Positions 36,055 to 45,169 of a stretch of DNA of 64,000 bases are shown here, piece by piece (the stretch's first letter is position 1; the number at the start of each line of letters is the position of its first letter). Made by a program: the position numbers and the translations under genes. The stretch lies in contig NZ_KB892839.1 of assembly GCF_000373965.1 (NCBI RefSeq), positions 57,721 through 121,720 on the forward strand. The letters run 5' to 3'. This DNA comes from Uliginosibacterium gangwonense DSM 18521. Lineage in GTDB: Bacteria > Pseudomonadota > Gammaproteobacteria > Burkholderiales > Rhodocyclaceae. The notes below the pieces were generated by a model. That model saw nothing but the letters and a program-made list of their open reading frames with translations. It did no database searches and was not told where the DNA came from.

Positions 36055-36867
36055 TTATGGCAATTGATTTCGTCGGATCATGGTTGCACCGTGCTGCAAC
36101 GTGGAGATGGTAGAGCATGCTGTGGCACGATGGATAGATTTGCGAGGCCTGTCCAGATTGAGTAATATCAATGGAATTTTCAAATGATAATTGCGTAAAG
36201 ATTGTGCAGGGATGCCTTGCGGTGCTATTGATACAAGCAAATCACGTATTTCTGACAATGTATTTGGTATATTTCTTGTGGTTTTGTCCTCTTTTAGGTA
36301 TTGACGCACAATAGAGAGGATCGCATGTGTCAGCGACACATCTACGCCATGCTGCGCCTTGGTGTCGCGTAGCGAGATCAGGGATTTGGCTACCGCAGTC
36401 AGGTTTACCCTGGCGTGTTGTGGCCCATCTGTTTGCGTGGAACTGCCATCCAGAAAGGCCTGAACGATGGTGTCAATGTCTTTTCTTGCTGCTTCATCCA
36501 GTGGTGCGCCAATCTGGTTGAGTGGCCTTTTTGGGTTCAATTCTTTCCCGGCCTGCTGTTGGGCCGTGCCTTGATCCATCTCGAACCTGAACGTGACCAT
36601 CAATCGAGGCCGCTCCCGCTCTTTGGCGTTGGCCTCAAGCATGATCAACAACTCGTCCAGGTTGTTATGCTGTTCTGTTGACTCTGCGTCTTGAGCACGT
36701 CGGCGCCTGCGCAACCGAGACGTCATATAGGGGCCAAAGCGGGAGAGGTGTTTATGTTTTTCACGTCCTTCACCTGAACTATTGCCAGGGGCGAAATTGT
36801 CACTTTCCTGGCTGTTTGCCTGAGCGAATGCTGCTGGGTTCAATAGATTTTTATGGTTGATCTTCAT
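36055..36867 (-). CDS. hpaA: HpaA-like type III secretion control protein
   Basis: The 270-residue protein lies between hrcS and hrcD, where Xanthomonas HpaA sits; HpaA is a secreted protein that controls pilus and effector export with the HpaB chaperone. A run of five arginines (SRLRRRRRAQ) near residues 50-60 resembles the nuclear-localisation cluster described for HpaA. The central domain (115-250) is helical. The hrcS stop and this ATG overlap as ATGA, so the frame open from 36924 should start at 36867. The identification is mainly positional. Confidence 0.75.
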   Translation of the reverse strand: MKINHKNLLNPAAFAQANSQESDNFAPGNSSGEGREKHKHLSRFGPYMTSRLRRRRRAQDAESTEQHNNLDELLIMLEANAKERERPRLMVTFRFEMDQGTAQQQAGKELNPKRPLNQIGAPLDEAARKDIDTIVQAFLDGSSTQTDGPQHARVNLTAVAKSLISLRDTKAQHGVDVSLTHAILSIVRQYLKEDKTTRNIPNTLSEIRDLLVSIAPQGIPAQSLRNYHLKIPLILLNLDRPRKSIHRATACSTISTLQHGATMIRRNQLP

Positions 36868-37124
36868 ACAAAGATGGCCTCCATAATGGAGCATGCAAAT
36901 TGTAGGATCGCGGATGCGCCCCACGGCGCAGCAATCATGAGTACGACGACTGCGATTACCAGCTTCAATCCTTGTGAGACGCTTGAGTCCTGCAAGGAAA
37001 GAATCGCTTGAAAGAAGGCGATCAGCAGCCCCGCGAGTGCAGTGACGCCCACGACCGGAAGGGATACCATCAAGGCAAGCACAAGCGCAGTCGTTGTGAA
37101 ACGGATGACAGATTCGTATTCCAT
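36864..37124 (-). CDS. hrcS: HrcS (SctS) export gate protein, FliQ family
   Basis: The 86-residue protein has two hydrophobic helices (TTALVLALMVSLPVVGVTAL, then VIAVVVLMIAAPWGASAI), matching the FliQ/SctS family in size and layout. The frame is open from 37169, but ATG 37124 lies two bases after the hrcR stop and gives the usual length. It overlaps hpaA by four bases. Confidence 0.95.
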   Translation of the reverse strand: MEYESVIRFTTTALVLALMVSLPVVGVTALAGLLIAFFQAILSLQDSSVSQGLKLVIAVVVLMIAAPWGASAILQFACSIMEAIFV

Positions 37125-37126
37125 GG

Positions 37127-37765
37127 CTATTTGTAAGTCAGGATGAGACCGTGAATCAGCGTTGACCAACCATCAAGAACGACGAACAGCAAGAGCTTGA
37201 AGGGGATTGCAACGTTTGTTGGTGTGACTTGTGTCAGGCCCATAGCCATCAGTATGTTAGCAATAACCAGATCGATGACCACGAAGATCAGATAGAGGAG
37301 AAAGCCGATCTTGAATGCTTCTGTGAGCTGACTAAGTGCGAACGCAGGGGCCAACACGATCAGGTCATCTGGTTTTACTTCGGCAGCAGCCTCTTTGGAC
37401 CACATCTGCTGAGCTGCTTTGATGAAAAAGGCCTTTTGTCGTTCATGAGTGTGTTTTTGCAGAAACTGGCGAAATGGGTCGCGTGCCGCATCAAGTACCG
37501 ACATGATCTGTGTGGAAGAATCACTCCCTTGGGCATGCTTGACCGCCTCCATTCCAATGGGGGCCATGATAAAGCATGATACGATCAAGGCAATGCCATT
37601 TAGCACCATGCTTGGTGGTACTTGCTGAACGCCGATGGCATTCCTCAATAAACCCAGAACAACTACGATCTTTGTGTAGGATGTTACGACCATCGCTGCA
37701 AAAGGCAGAAGTGAAATGGCAATGACCGCAACAAGAAGAGATAGGTAGTCAGGCGTGGGATTCAT
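37127..37765 (-). CDS. hrcR: HrcR (SctR) export gate protein, FliP family
   Basis: The 212-residue polytopic protein has four hydrophobic segments. The FliP/SctR motifs SYTKIVVVLGLLRNAIGVQQ near residues 29-48 and PPSMVLNGIAL near 51 are clear, as is LAPAFALSQLTEAFKIGFLL near 138-157. Its ATG lies inside the end of hrcQ (17-base overlap). It forms the export gate with HrcS and HrcT. Confidence 0.97.
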   Translation of the reverse strand: MNPTPDYLSLLVAVIAISLLPFAAMVVTSYTKIVVVLGLLRNAIGVQQVPPSMVLNGIALIVSCFIMAPIGMEAVKHAQGSDSSTQIMSVLDAARDPFRQFLQKHTHERQKAFFIKAAQQMWSKEAAAEVKPDDLIVLAPAFALSQLTEAFKIGFLLYLIFVVIDLVIANILMAMGLTQVTPTNVAIPFKLLLFVVLDGWSTLIHGLILTYK

Positions 37766-38891
37766 TGCTGTAGTCGCTGAAAGCGTTAGAGGTGTTCGGG
37801 GTCGATTGATCAGGCTGGATTTTTGTGCCCAAGCCTGGACCGATCATCTTTATGATTTGCAGGCCCAGATTCTCACCGACAGCGACTAGCTGCCCAAAGC
37901 CCAAAACCTGTCCGTATGAGACCAGCCGGATTTGAGTGTCGGAAATGGGGACGGGAAGTTCCAGTACATGGCCGGATTGTATGTTGCACAATTTTCCCAA
38001 AGGCATTGCCAGTGAATCGAGTTCCAACTGCACTGGCAGCTCCAGGTCCTGCATGCCTTCAATGAAAATCTGAGGGAGTGAGTTTTGCCCAGGCTGGTAG
38101 TGGGGAGAATCAGCAGTCATAGTGACAACTTTCTTGATGGTAATTGAACTATTGTGCAGGTGGCCATGGGTTTGTATTTGTCGACCATGTGGAGCGCCCC
38201 AGAATATGCCAACATCTGTCAATTCATCTGGGGTGTTTCCATGGCCGTTGATACAGTTGAGCAATACGTCACCTGGTTGAAGGGACTGTAGAAATTGTGC
38301 TTGATATTGGCGGCTACCTAGTACCACGCGGGCAGGCATCTTAAGTAGGCTCAGCTCGTGCGTCATGCTTGGTGATGATGTAGCCATCCTGTGCTCGAAT
38401 GAGCGAAAATCGCTGTCAGCATAAATAGTCAATTCATGTGATGTGTTGTCAGTGATGTTATGTAGTGTGACAACAACCCCATGATTGGCAGTACCGATTG
38501 GTTTCTTTTTGTCCGTCGAAACAGTGGAAAACGCGAGGAATTCGACGGGTTCCCCCAATAGGCGTGCCAGAGTTGCCAAGGATGCGTCCATTACCAAATT
38601 TGCCAGCGCATGGCGTAGCGTTCCATCGGTTGTGCTGACTGCGATGGCCAATGCAGGAGCGCTTTGTGCGCTCAAGCTCACCCTAGCTCTTTCCGTACCG
38701 ACTTGGATGGCTACTATATGTGTGTGGGGGGATTTGTGCGGGAAGGAGATGGGAGCGATATTAATGCCTACCGAGTGGGCCAACGAGCTGGCCTGGGTAG
38801 TAAACAGAATACGTGTCAGGCGCGCAGCCGCAGCCGGTATGCAGGGTAGCTTCCCGGAAAGTTCGCTGATCGCTACGGCTTCGTTGTGCAT
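37749..38891 (-). CDS. hrcQ: HrcQ (SctQ) cytoplasmic sorting-platform protein
   Basis: The 380-residue protein ends in a SPOA/FliN domain (about 305-370, including ELPVQLELDSLAMPLGKLCN), the C-ring or sorting-platform module that loads substrates. The frame is open from 38951, but ATG 38891 has GGAG about ten bases before it, whereas 38951 has no site. It overlaps hrcR by 17 bases. Unlike Pseudomonas, where SctQ is split into HrcQa and HrcQb, this is a single full-length gene, as in Hrp group 2. Confidence 0.9.
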   Translation of the reverse strand: MHNEAVAISELSGKLPCIPAAAARLTRILFTTQASSLAHSVGINIAPISFPHKSPHTHIVAIQVGTERARVSLSAQSAPALAIAVSTTDGTLRHALANLVMDASLATLARLLGEPVEFLAFSTVSTDKKKPIGTANHGVVVTLHNITDNTSHELTIYADSDFRSFEHRMATSSPSMTHELSLLKMPARVVLGSRQYQAQFLQSLQPGDVLLNCINGHGNTPDELTDVGIFWGAPHGRQIQTHGHLHNSSITIKKVVTMTADSPHYQPGQNSLPQIFIEGMQDLELPVQLELDSLAMPLGKLCNIQSGHVLELPVPISDTQIRLVSYGQVLGFGQLVAVGENLGLQIIKMIGPGLGTKIQPDQSTPNTSNAFSDYSNESHA

Positions 38892-38988
38892 TACTGACGC
38901 TCCAGAGCCTGTGGAAATGTTGCGGGTAAGTGTTGGGTAATGGGTGAGCATTGGGGTGGCCCGGAATGCTTACTCAGTCCATGGCAGA

Positions 38989-39070
38989 AGCGTATCTCGG
39001 GAGGAGATGTCTACAGTGTGGCGATGCGAAAATCTGGGTTAAGGGACGAAATGCTTTATGCAGCCCCGAA
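38989..39070 (-). promoter_or_regulatory. PIP box with three tandem half-sites for the hrcQ operon
   Basis: On the reverse strand TTCGG (39070-39066), TTCGT (39050-39046) and TTCGC (39030-39026) are each separated by exactly 15 bases. The last pair is followed after 31 bases by TACGCT (38994-38989), a YANNNT -10. This is the HrpX/HrpB target pattern, extended by a third half-site. The rest of the 340-base gap (39071-39231) holds nothing else I recognise. Confidence 0.85.
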
Positions 39071-39231
39071 TTGTTGTGATGAACGTTTGAATTTGCACCG
39101 TCCGCTATAACTGGGAGTGGCAATGCACAGATCAGTGGTCTGGATGATACGGAAGTATCGTCCAGACTGTAAATAGAGTCGCTTTGAGTGGCTTGGAAGA
39201 TTCAAGCGGTGAAGTAGATGCCAAAGGTGGG

Positions 39232-39753
39232 TCAGTGGAGTTTTACCTTCTTGTTTTTGATGTCGACGGTATAAACATTTAGTGTGCGTGCGTCAATGCG
39301 AAGATGTACCTTGCGCCACTGGCGTCTCCTATCTGTGACGTGTTGATGACATTTTTTCTCCTCGTCATTGAGTATCTTGATGCCATTGCTTTCAATGAAC
39401 AAATGCAGCAATCCTCCGATATCTTTAGGCGAAAGAGTAATCGTCATATACCTTTGGCGGCGGCTTAACGTTGTGTAGTCTGGTACCTGCCAATTAAGGC
39501 CTGCAAGCTTGAGTACGTTGCCAATCAAACTTGTGGCTTGACGTAGAGCCAAACCGAATAGACTTTTTATTATCAGGCAAAACTGAATCGCGGCATCAGA
39601 GAAGAGGCGGGGATGTCCGCGATTGCCATTTCGCTCACCTGTCCAACTCATATCCTTATCAATCCAGAGCATGATTGAGGCGCGTAGCATCAGTGGTCCG
39701 CATTTCGGAAGTGAATCGCTTGACCTGAGATTAAGGTCTTCTTGTTTGCTCAT
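39232..39753 (-). mobile_element. Truncated, decayed IS5-family transposase between hpaP and hrcQ
   Basis: The 173-residue fragment has the IS5-type N-terminal pattern: SWTGERNGNRGHPRLFSDAA, then IQFCLIIKSLFGLALRQA, VPDYTTLSRR, and WRKVHLRIDA. The family consensus LHLVVDSTGLK reads LHLFIESNGIK here, so the first catalytic Asp is replaced by Glu, and the C-terminal half with the rest of the active site is missing. I could not identify terminal inverted repeats or a target duplication. It is an old insertion in the middle of the hrcU-to-hrpD6 gene string. Confidence 0.75.
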
Positions 39754-39939
39754 CTCGTTTTTCTCTTTGTCTAGTTGTTATAATCAATTTGAATGTTTTG
39801 ATGAGCATGTGGTGTTGGCACCCGGTGCGGAATTGTGGCATTATTCATTTTATATGTATCTATTAAATGGAGCGAAGTGAATGACTTCTGATTGGTAAAT
39901 ACAGAAAAGGTTTTTTTCATCGATTAGCCAGAGGGTGAT

Positions 39940-40563
39940 TCATAGTTGCCACACCTGGATATCGATGTCGTATTTTTCACGTAAGCAGACGGATAGTTTC
40001 TGATTAAGTTCCGCTTGTCGGTCACGTAAGAGCTGAACCGAGGTGGGAGTGCGACTCTCGAAGAGAAGCTGCAACTGGTGAGAAAACAAGCGCAGCAGCA
40101 GAGAGGTTTCCGGTAGGACCATCGGGTCGATGGCCAAGCGTATCTCCCATGAACCTCCGGCCACGATGGATGGTGCTTGGCAAAAATCAGCGATTTGGCG
40201 CGCCAGATGGTCGATTGCCGTATCGGTACGATGCAGGTGCATGAGTGCACTTGTAATACGGTGCTGTATTGCGCTGGAATCACTCCCCGCTTCGCTGAAG
40301 TTGGTTTGTTGTACCATCCTTGATGGCATGTCCATAATTCGAAAATCTTCCTGACCTGGCTGAACAGAGTCATTATTCTGCTGTGCATGTGGTGACGCAT
40401 CATTTTGTTGAGGAAGGGTAGAGCACAATGGTTTGAGTGTGTCTTCAAAGGCACAAGGTCGCATTTGCCGGAATCGGACTCGAACTGATTCCGGTGGCGG
40501 TTGTCGCATATTGGCGACTGCCAGGATTCGGATTCTTGAGGCCTGGATGGGAAGCTTGCTCAT
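39940..40563 (-). CDS. hpaP: HpaP/HpaC-like type III substrate-specificity switch (SctP)
   Basis: The 207-residue protein directly follows hrcV, with a four-base ATGA overlap, where Xanthomonas HpaC and Ralstonia HpaP sit. The N-terminus is Pro/Gln-rich and poorly structured (to about 100). The C-terminal domain, with SWEIRLAIDPMVLPETSLLL and FSHQLQLLFESRT, has the pattern of SctP/FliK-like specificity-switch domains that act on the HrcU C-terminus. The assignment is by position and domain pattern. Confidence 0.8.
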   Translation of the reverse strand: MSKLPIQASRIRILAVANMRQPPPESVRVRFRQMRPCAFEDTLKPLCSTLPQQNDASPHAQQNNDSVQPGQEDFRIMDMPSRMVQQTNFSEAGSDSSAIQHRITSALMHLHRTDTAIDHLARQIADFCQAPSIVAGGSWEIRLAIDPMVLPETSLLLRLFSHQLQLLFESRTPTSVQLLRDRQAELNQKLSVCLREKYDIDIQVWQL

Positions 40564-42626
40564 AGCGAGAGTCTTCCAACGGGTTTGAGGTCTGCATGCG
40601 AAGACAATTCTTGGAAAGAATATACTTGCAGCATTGGCAGATGGTTCTCAATCATGCGACGGAAGTATCGGCGAATGTCCATCGACGAGATCACTGCGAT
40701 GGCACCCGATACGCATCCTTGCGGGTGACCCTTTACAAGTGCGGATAGCTGGTCGATTAGTGCTTGTGCCTGATCCGGCGGTAGTGTGAGGAAGTTGCCT
40801 GCAGGGGTTTGCTTGATTGACTGCCGGATGGTTTGTTCGACTGGTAAATCAAGTGTGACGACCTTGAGTTGGCCTGTTCCACCTGTGGCGCGGTGAGCCA
40901 GGAAACGCCCCAGGTCGCTCCGTACATATTCTGTGAGCAATAGCAGATCTTTTTCTTTTGGCCCCCAGGCAATCACACTTTCAAGAATGGTCTTGATGTT
41001 GCGGATGGGAACTTGCTCTTCAAGCAAGCGACGCAATACCTCTGCAATGCGTTGTACCGGCAGCGCTTTCTGTGCTTCCGCAATAAGACTGGGATATTCT
41101 GAATTAATCCGATCCATGATCCATTGCGCTTCTTGAACCCCCATGAATAAATGCATGTGTTTGCGCAGTTGTACCACGATATGATGGGCGATCAGCTCTT
41201 CCGATGTGTAGTTTCCCGCTTCAATCTGGGCCACGCTATTTGATTGCTCAACCCAGTAACCCATTTCGTGACCGCAGCTATATGCAATATGCTCGGCGTG
41301 CTGGAGATGGGTTTCTGAAGGGTTTTTCAGCATCACCTTGTTTGGCGGCAGCAAGCCTGAAGTGGTAGGTACATCAAGCAACAAAATGTCATATTCATTG
41401 TCAGCTAAGGTTGGAGATTTCCACATTGCTACGCCCGGGAAAGGTAGGCCGATTTCTTCTGTGAAAACCTGTCGTTCGGCAGCAATGGCCTTGTTTAGTT
41501 TGTCAGCATTGATTCGGCTGACCAAATCTGGCGCCATTCTGACGGCGAGGGGGGAGGCGAAAGCAGGGGCGTTTTCATTGATTCCAGGTATGTCACCTTT
41601 CGCACCTTCACGTTGCAAGGCAGGGATTTCCTGTGCGGCAGCCTCAGCCTTGCCACGACGTGTCCTGCGAACCTGAAATGCAGCGAAACCGATGATTGAG
41701 GCTAGCAAGACAAACAAGGTAGATGGGAAACCAGGCACCAGTGCGAAGCCTATCAACAGAGCACTTGCCGCGAATAGGGCGCGAGAGTTGCCAACGAGTT
41801 GTTTGCCGATTTCGAAACCTAGCGAAGCAGGTTTTTTCTGATGCTCATCAGATACCCGGGTGATGATGATGCCGGCTGCCACTGAGATCAGTAGAGACGG
41901 TATCTGTGACACCATGGCGTCACCTACTGACAGCACAGAGAAACGATTGGCGGCTTCACCTGCCGTCATACCGTGATAGCTGATGCCGACAACGATACCG
42001 GCCAGAATATTGACTACGGTGATGACCAGTCCTGCGATTGCATCTCCCTTCACAAACTTCATGGCACCATCCATGCCACCGTGAAGCTGGCTTTCCATGG
42101 CCAACAGCGAGCGTTTATGGCGGGCTTCTTCCGCCGTGAGCGTGCCCGCCCTGACATCCGCATCAATACTCATCTGTTTGCCGGGTAAGGCATCCAGGGT
42201 AAAGCGCGCTGACACTTCGGCAACCCGCTCTGAGCCCTTAGCAATTACAATGAATTGTACTGTGGCGATGATCAGGAATACGACGAGACCCACCACAAGA
42301 TTGCCACCTACGACGAGTTGGCCGAAGCTGTCGATAATGTGGCCCGCTTCGGCGTGAAGCAGAATGGATTTTGTTGAAGCAATATTCAGTGACAGACGAA
42401 ACAGCGTGGTAAACAGTAGCAGCGATGGAAATGAGGATAGGTGCAATGCATTCGGTATGTACATTGTTACCGTAAGTAACACGACGCTGATGGCGATGTT
42501 GATTGCCAGCAGGGTATCGATAGCAAAGGTTGGTAGCGGCAGAATCATCAAAGAGATCACTGCTACCACCAACAGGGCAATACCTACCTCACCCGCGTAA
42601 TCCAGTTGTTTTCCGATGACTATCAT
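40560..42626 (-). CDS. hrcV: HrcV (SctV) major export gate protein, FlhA family
   Basis: The 688-residue protein has seven or eight transmembrane helices in the first 325 residues, including TMYIPNALHLSSFPSLLLFT, the FHIPEP-region text FTLDALPGKQMSIDADVRAG near 142-161, and a cytoplasmic C-terminal ring domain from about 360 on. It forms the nonameric gate that selects substrates. The flagellar paralogue FlhA is not in the window. It lies 17 bases after hrcU. Confidence 0.97.
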   Translation of the reverse strand: MIVIGKQLDYAGEVGIALLVVAVISLMILPLPTFAIDTLLAINIAISVVLLTVTMYIPNALHLSSFPSLLLFTTLFRLSLNIASTKSILLHAEAGHIIDSFGQLVVGGNLVVGLVVFLIIATVQFIVIAKGSERVAEVSARFTLDALPGKQMSIDADVRAGTLTAEEARHKRSLLAMESQLHGGMDGAMKFVKGDAIAGLVITVVNILAGIVVGISYHGMTAGEAANRFSVLSVGDAMVSQIPSLLISVAAGIIITRVSDEHQKKPASLGFEIGKQLVGNSRALFAASALLIGFALVPGFPSTLFVLLASIIGFAAFQVRRTRRGKAEAAAQEIPALQREGAKGDIPGINENAPAFASPLAVRMAPDLVSRINADKLNKAIAAERQVFTEEIGLPFPGVAMWKSPTLADNEYDILLLDVPTTSGLLPPNKVMLKNPSETHLQHAEHIAYSCGHEMGYWVEQSNSVAQIEAGNYTSEELIAHHIVVQLRKHMHLFMGVQEAQWIMDRINSEYPSLIAEAQKALPVQRIAEVLRRLLEEQVPIRNIKTILESVIAWGPKEKDLLLLTEYVRSDLGRFLAHRATGGTGQLKVVTLDLPVEQTIRQSIKQTPAGNFLTLPPDQAQALIDQLSALVKGHPQGCVSGAIAVISSMDIRRYFRRMIENHLPMLQVYSFQELSSHADLKPVGRLSL

Positions 42627-42643
42627 GATGAATATTCCCTGAG

Positions 42644-43750
42644 CTATATGGTCGTTGGAGGTACTGAAGAAGCGGTGCTGCCTGAGGAGATATTTTCCAT
42701 TTCAGTCTTTTGGGCACTGAGTTGCTCGACCCAACGCAGGATGACCGCGACGATTTCAAATAGGGATTCAGGCACCGCTTCGTCAATGGGAACCTTATAG
42801 AGTGCGCGCGCAAGTGGCGGATTGGAAACGATAGGAATATCCAGCTCTTGTGCCCAAGTGCGTATACGGAAGGCATCGTGGTCACTACCTTTGGCTACCA
42901 CTTGAGGTAGGCCTAGTTCATCGGCTGCATATCGAATCGCAACGGCATAGTGTGTGGGGTTGACCACCACGACGTTTGCTCCAGTAACGCGTTTGCGTTC
43001 GTCTGAGGAAACCATTTCACGTCCGATCTGACGGCGTTGATCTTTGATAATTGGGTCGCCTTCTGAGTCCTTTGTCTCATGCTTGACATCGTCTTTACTC
43101 ATGCGATGGTCACGGATGAATAGCCAGTGTTGAATGCCATAGTCGGCTGAACCAATGACAAGGTAGAGCAGGCATGCGACGGCAATAAATTTGATTAAAA
43201 CGTCCCAGCCGATTTTGATGATATCCGGCAAAGTGGTGTACGCCGAGCTGGCCAGCAGGGGGAGGAGCGAACGGATCGTGAGCCAAGCGACAGAGGCGAC
43301 GATGCAGCCATTGATCGACATCTTGAGCAGGTCGATTAACGAGCGTAGAGAAAATATGCGCTTAATTCCATTTGCTGGATTAATTGCATCGAACTTTGGT
43401 TCCAAGGGTTTAAATGAAATGACAATTCCAATTTGGGACAAGATCGCCGTGATAGCCATCAAGACTGAAACTAAAACGAAAGGGCCGATGATCATCAATC
43501 CTTCCAGCATGATTTTCCACATTGCACGGTAGAGGTCGAAATCCTCTCGTTGTGCTGCCTGGATATCTAAGCCTATTGCCAGAATTGCATGCATCCGATC
43601 TGCAAAGAACTTGCTGCCAATCCACATGGTGATTGTGACACCGAGAAATATTGCAGCCACCGCCAGATCCTGGCTTTTGGCTACTTCTCCTTCACGACGG
43701 GCATCTTCGAGCCGTTTGTCGGTTGGTTTTTCTGTCTTTTCGTCGGACAT
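42644..43750 (-). CDS. hrcU: HrcU (SctU) autocleaving export switch protein, FlhB family
   Basis: The 368-residue protein opens with the family start MSDEKTEKPTDKRLEDAR and has four transmembrane helices. The NPTH autocleavage site is at about 264-267 (VVNPTHYAVAIRY), in the cytoplasmic domain. Cleavage permits the switch from early to late substrates. The frame is open from 43783, but ATG 43750 has GGAG about six bases before it and matches the family start. It is the first gene of the leftward hrc operon, behind a PIP box. Confidence 0.97.
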   Translation of the reverse strand: MSDEKTEKPTDKRLEDARREGEVAKSQDLAVAAIFLGVTITMWIGSKFFADRMHAILAIGLDIQAAQREDFDLYRAMWKIMLEGLMIIGPFVLVSVLMAITAILSQIGIVISFKPLEPKFDAINPANGIKRIFSLRSLIDLLKMSINGCIVASVAWLTIRSLLPLLASSAYTTLPDIIKIGWDVLIKFIAVACLLYLVIGSADYGIQHWLFIRDHRMSKDDVKHETKDSEGDPIIKDQRRQIGREMVSSDERKRVTGANVVVVNPTHYAVAIRYAADELGLPQVVAKGSDHDAFRIRTWAQELDIPIVSNPPLARALYKVPIDEAVPESLFEIVAVILRWVEQLSAQKTEMENISSGSTASSVPPTTI

Positions 43751-43788
43751 CGTATCTCCAATGATCATGTGCTGATATGGCATATGAG

Positions 43789-43851
43789 AGTGTGTATGTG
43801 GTTATGCAGTTTGGTGCATCAAAGATGCGAAGCTAGAAGTGATTGTCCGAA
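43789..43851 (-). promoter_or_regulatory. PIP box and -10 for hrcU operon
   Basis: Reverse strand: TTCGG (43851-43847), 15 bases, TTCGC (43831-43827). CACACT (43794-43789), fitting YANNNT, follows 32 bases later. It drives hrcU-hrcV-hpaP, divergent from hrpB1. Confidence 0.8.
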
Positions 43852-44016
43852 ATTGACACACCTATGTTGACTATTCGCTTCTTGAGGGCGTCATGCATAT
43901 CGGTCTGTTGCATAATTGCCCGCTGATGGATCAATGGCGCCTGTGAAATCAATACTCTTCAGCGCGTCTTTTCTAGAAGTTCGAAATTTCGGTTGGATAT
44001 TTTCGGTAATGTTGGG

Positions 44017-44078
44017 TTCGCTTCCTTGGCGGTTGTTTCGCGTACTGGGAAGAGTTTGCTGAAGGGGCAGGGTAGAGT
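44017..44078 (+). promoter_or_regulatory. Perfect PIP box and -10 for hrpB1 operon
   Basis: TTCGC (44017-44021), 15 bases, TTCGC (44037-44041), 31 bases, then TAGAGT (44073-44078), which fits the YANNNT -10 rule. It is the consensus plant-inducible-promoter box. Several more TTCGG and TTCGA copies lie just upstream (43980-44006) in other spacings. Confidence 0.92.
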
Positions 44079-44139
44079 CTGTCCATGCAGTGCTTGCGGT
44101 CAGGCATAGCCGCAAAATTTCCTCAACTGGAGAATGACG

Positions 44140-44613
44140 ATGGATAACCAGTACGCAGGCCCGTGGCAATTCGACAAACGTTTGGTTCCCGGTTTGATTG
44201 AGCTTGTAACACAAGGGTTGATGTTCGAAATGGTGGACGAGGCAGAGGCTGTCCTTGCCGCGTTGCATGTACTGCGTCCAGACATGCATTCGTTTGATAT
44301 CTTCAATTCCTGGGTTCTGATCAAGCGGGGGCGCTATACCGAAGCCGCGCGCGTGCTACGCGGTTTCGATGCTTCGCCGGAGATGGGGCCAATGGCTACG
44401 GCATTGCTGGCAGTATGCAATTTCGCCAATGGTGATTCTGAATGGCGAATCAATGCTAATGAAATTTTGCAGCGCAATGAAAATCCTGATGCTGTTGAAC
44501 TCGTTAGTACCTTGCTGGCCAGAGTCGAAGGCCAGGGGGTTGAACTGCCGGTGAGTGAGCAGGCTGCAGAAAAGCTTGATTGGATGGGATATTCAGGATA
44601 TCTCAGAGCCTGA
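44140..44613 (+). CDS. hrpB1: HrpB1-family type III secretion protein
   Basis: The 157-residue soluble protein has TPR-like helical pairs (EMVDEAEAVLAALHVLRPDM and IKRGRYTEAARVLRGFD), the HrpB1/HrpK layout. In Xanthomonas, HrpB1 is a periplasmic or peptidoglycan-binding secretion component, although no signal peptide is visible. ATG 44140 has GGAG about eight bases before it, so it is chosen over ATG 44134. It is the first gene of the rightward hrp operon, behind a perfect PIP box. Confidence 0.88.
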   Translation: MDNQYAGPWQFDKRLVPGLIELVTQGLMFEMVDEAEAVLAALHVLRPDMHSFDIFNSWVLIKRGRYTEAARVLRGFDASPEMGPMATALLAVCNFANGDSEWRINANEILQRNENPDAVELVSTLLARVEGQGVELPVSEQAAEKLDWMGYSGYLRA

Positions 44614-44745
44614 TTTGTCAAATGACGTCTGATGAGTGATTTGGTATGGCATGCACGACTTTGTCGTGATATGGGTCAGCGATGGCAGCAAACTTGCCTT
44701 TGCTTGTGGGGTGTAATAATTGAATAAGTTCCCAGGAGATGCAAA

Positions 44746-45135
44746 ATGGTTTCGATCTCATCCTTAGCCATGAATTCGCCGCTTTCTAGCATCACAGGCA
44801 CTGAGCCAATGGCAGAAATGACAAATACATTTATGGCGGGAAAATTTGATGCCTTGATGCAGAATCTTCGCAATATGCCTGCGCATAATCCTGCCGCCGA
44901 CAGTGCTTCAATTGTGACGAACTTGGTGCAGACGGGGAACACTTCTGTGCAATCGGTGATGGATCAGGTCCAACGGTTCAATGATGGGGCCTCAATGATG
45001 TCGAGTCAGGAGTTCAGTGCAGCAGGTATCGCACTGACTATGGACACTGCGATGGTGATGTTCCAGCTCAATGCTGGCATGGGGATGGTGCATTCGAGCA
45101 AAAGTGCGGTGCAGATCTTGTTCAAGAATCAATAG
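44746..45135 (+). CDS. hrpB2: HrpB2 (SctI) inner-rod protein
   Basis: The 129-residue protein ends in a helix of the inner-rod type ([18 protein letters not shown], then [13 protein letters not shown]), as in HrpB2/PrgJ-class early substrates. No signal peptide or membrane segment is present. AGGAG lies eight bases before ATG 44746. The gap to hrpB1 contains a small CACGAC-TTT-GTCGTG hairpin (44654-44668). Confidence 0.9.
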   Translation: MVSISSLAMNSPLSSITGTEPMAEMTNTFMAGKFDALMQNLRNMPAHNPAADSASIVTNLVQTGNTSVQSVMDQVQRFNDGASMMSSQEFSAAGIALTMDTAMVMFQLNAGMGMVHSSKSAVQILFKNQ

Positions 45136-45169
45136 TGGTGTGTTGCCTTGTTGTGGGAAGGAATTGGCG

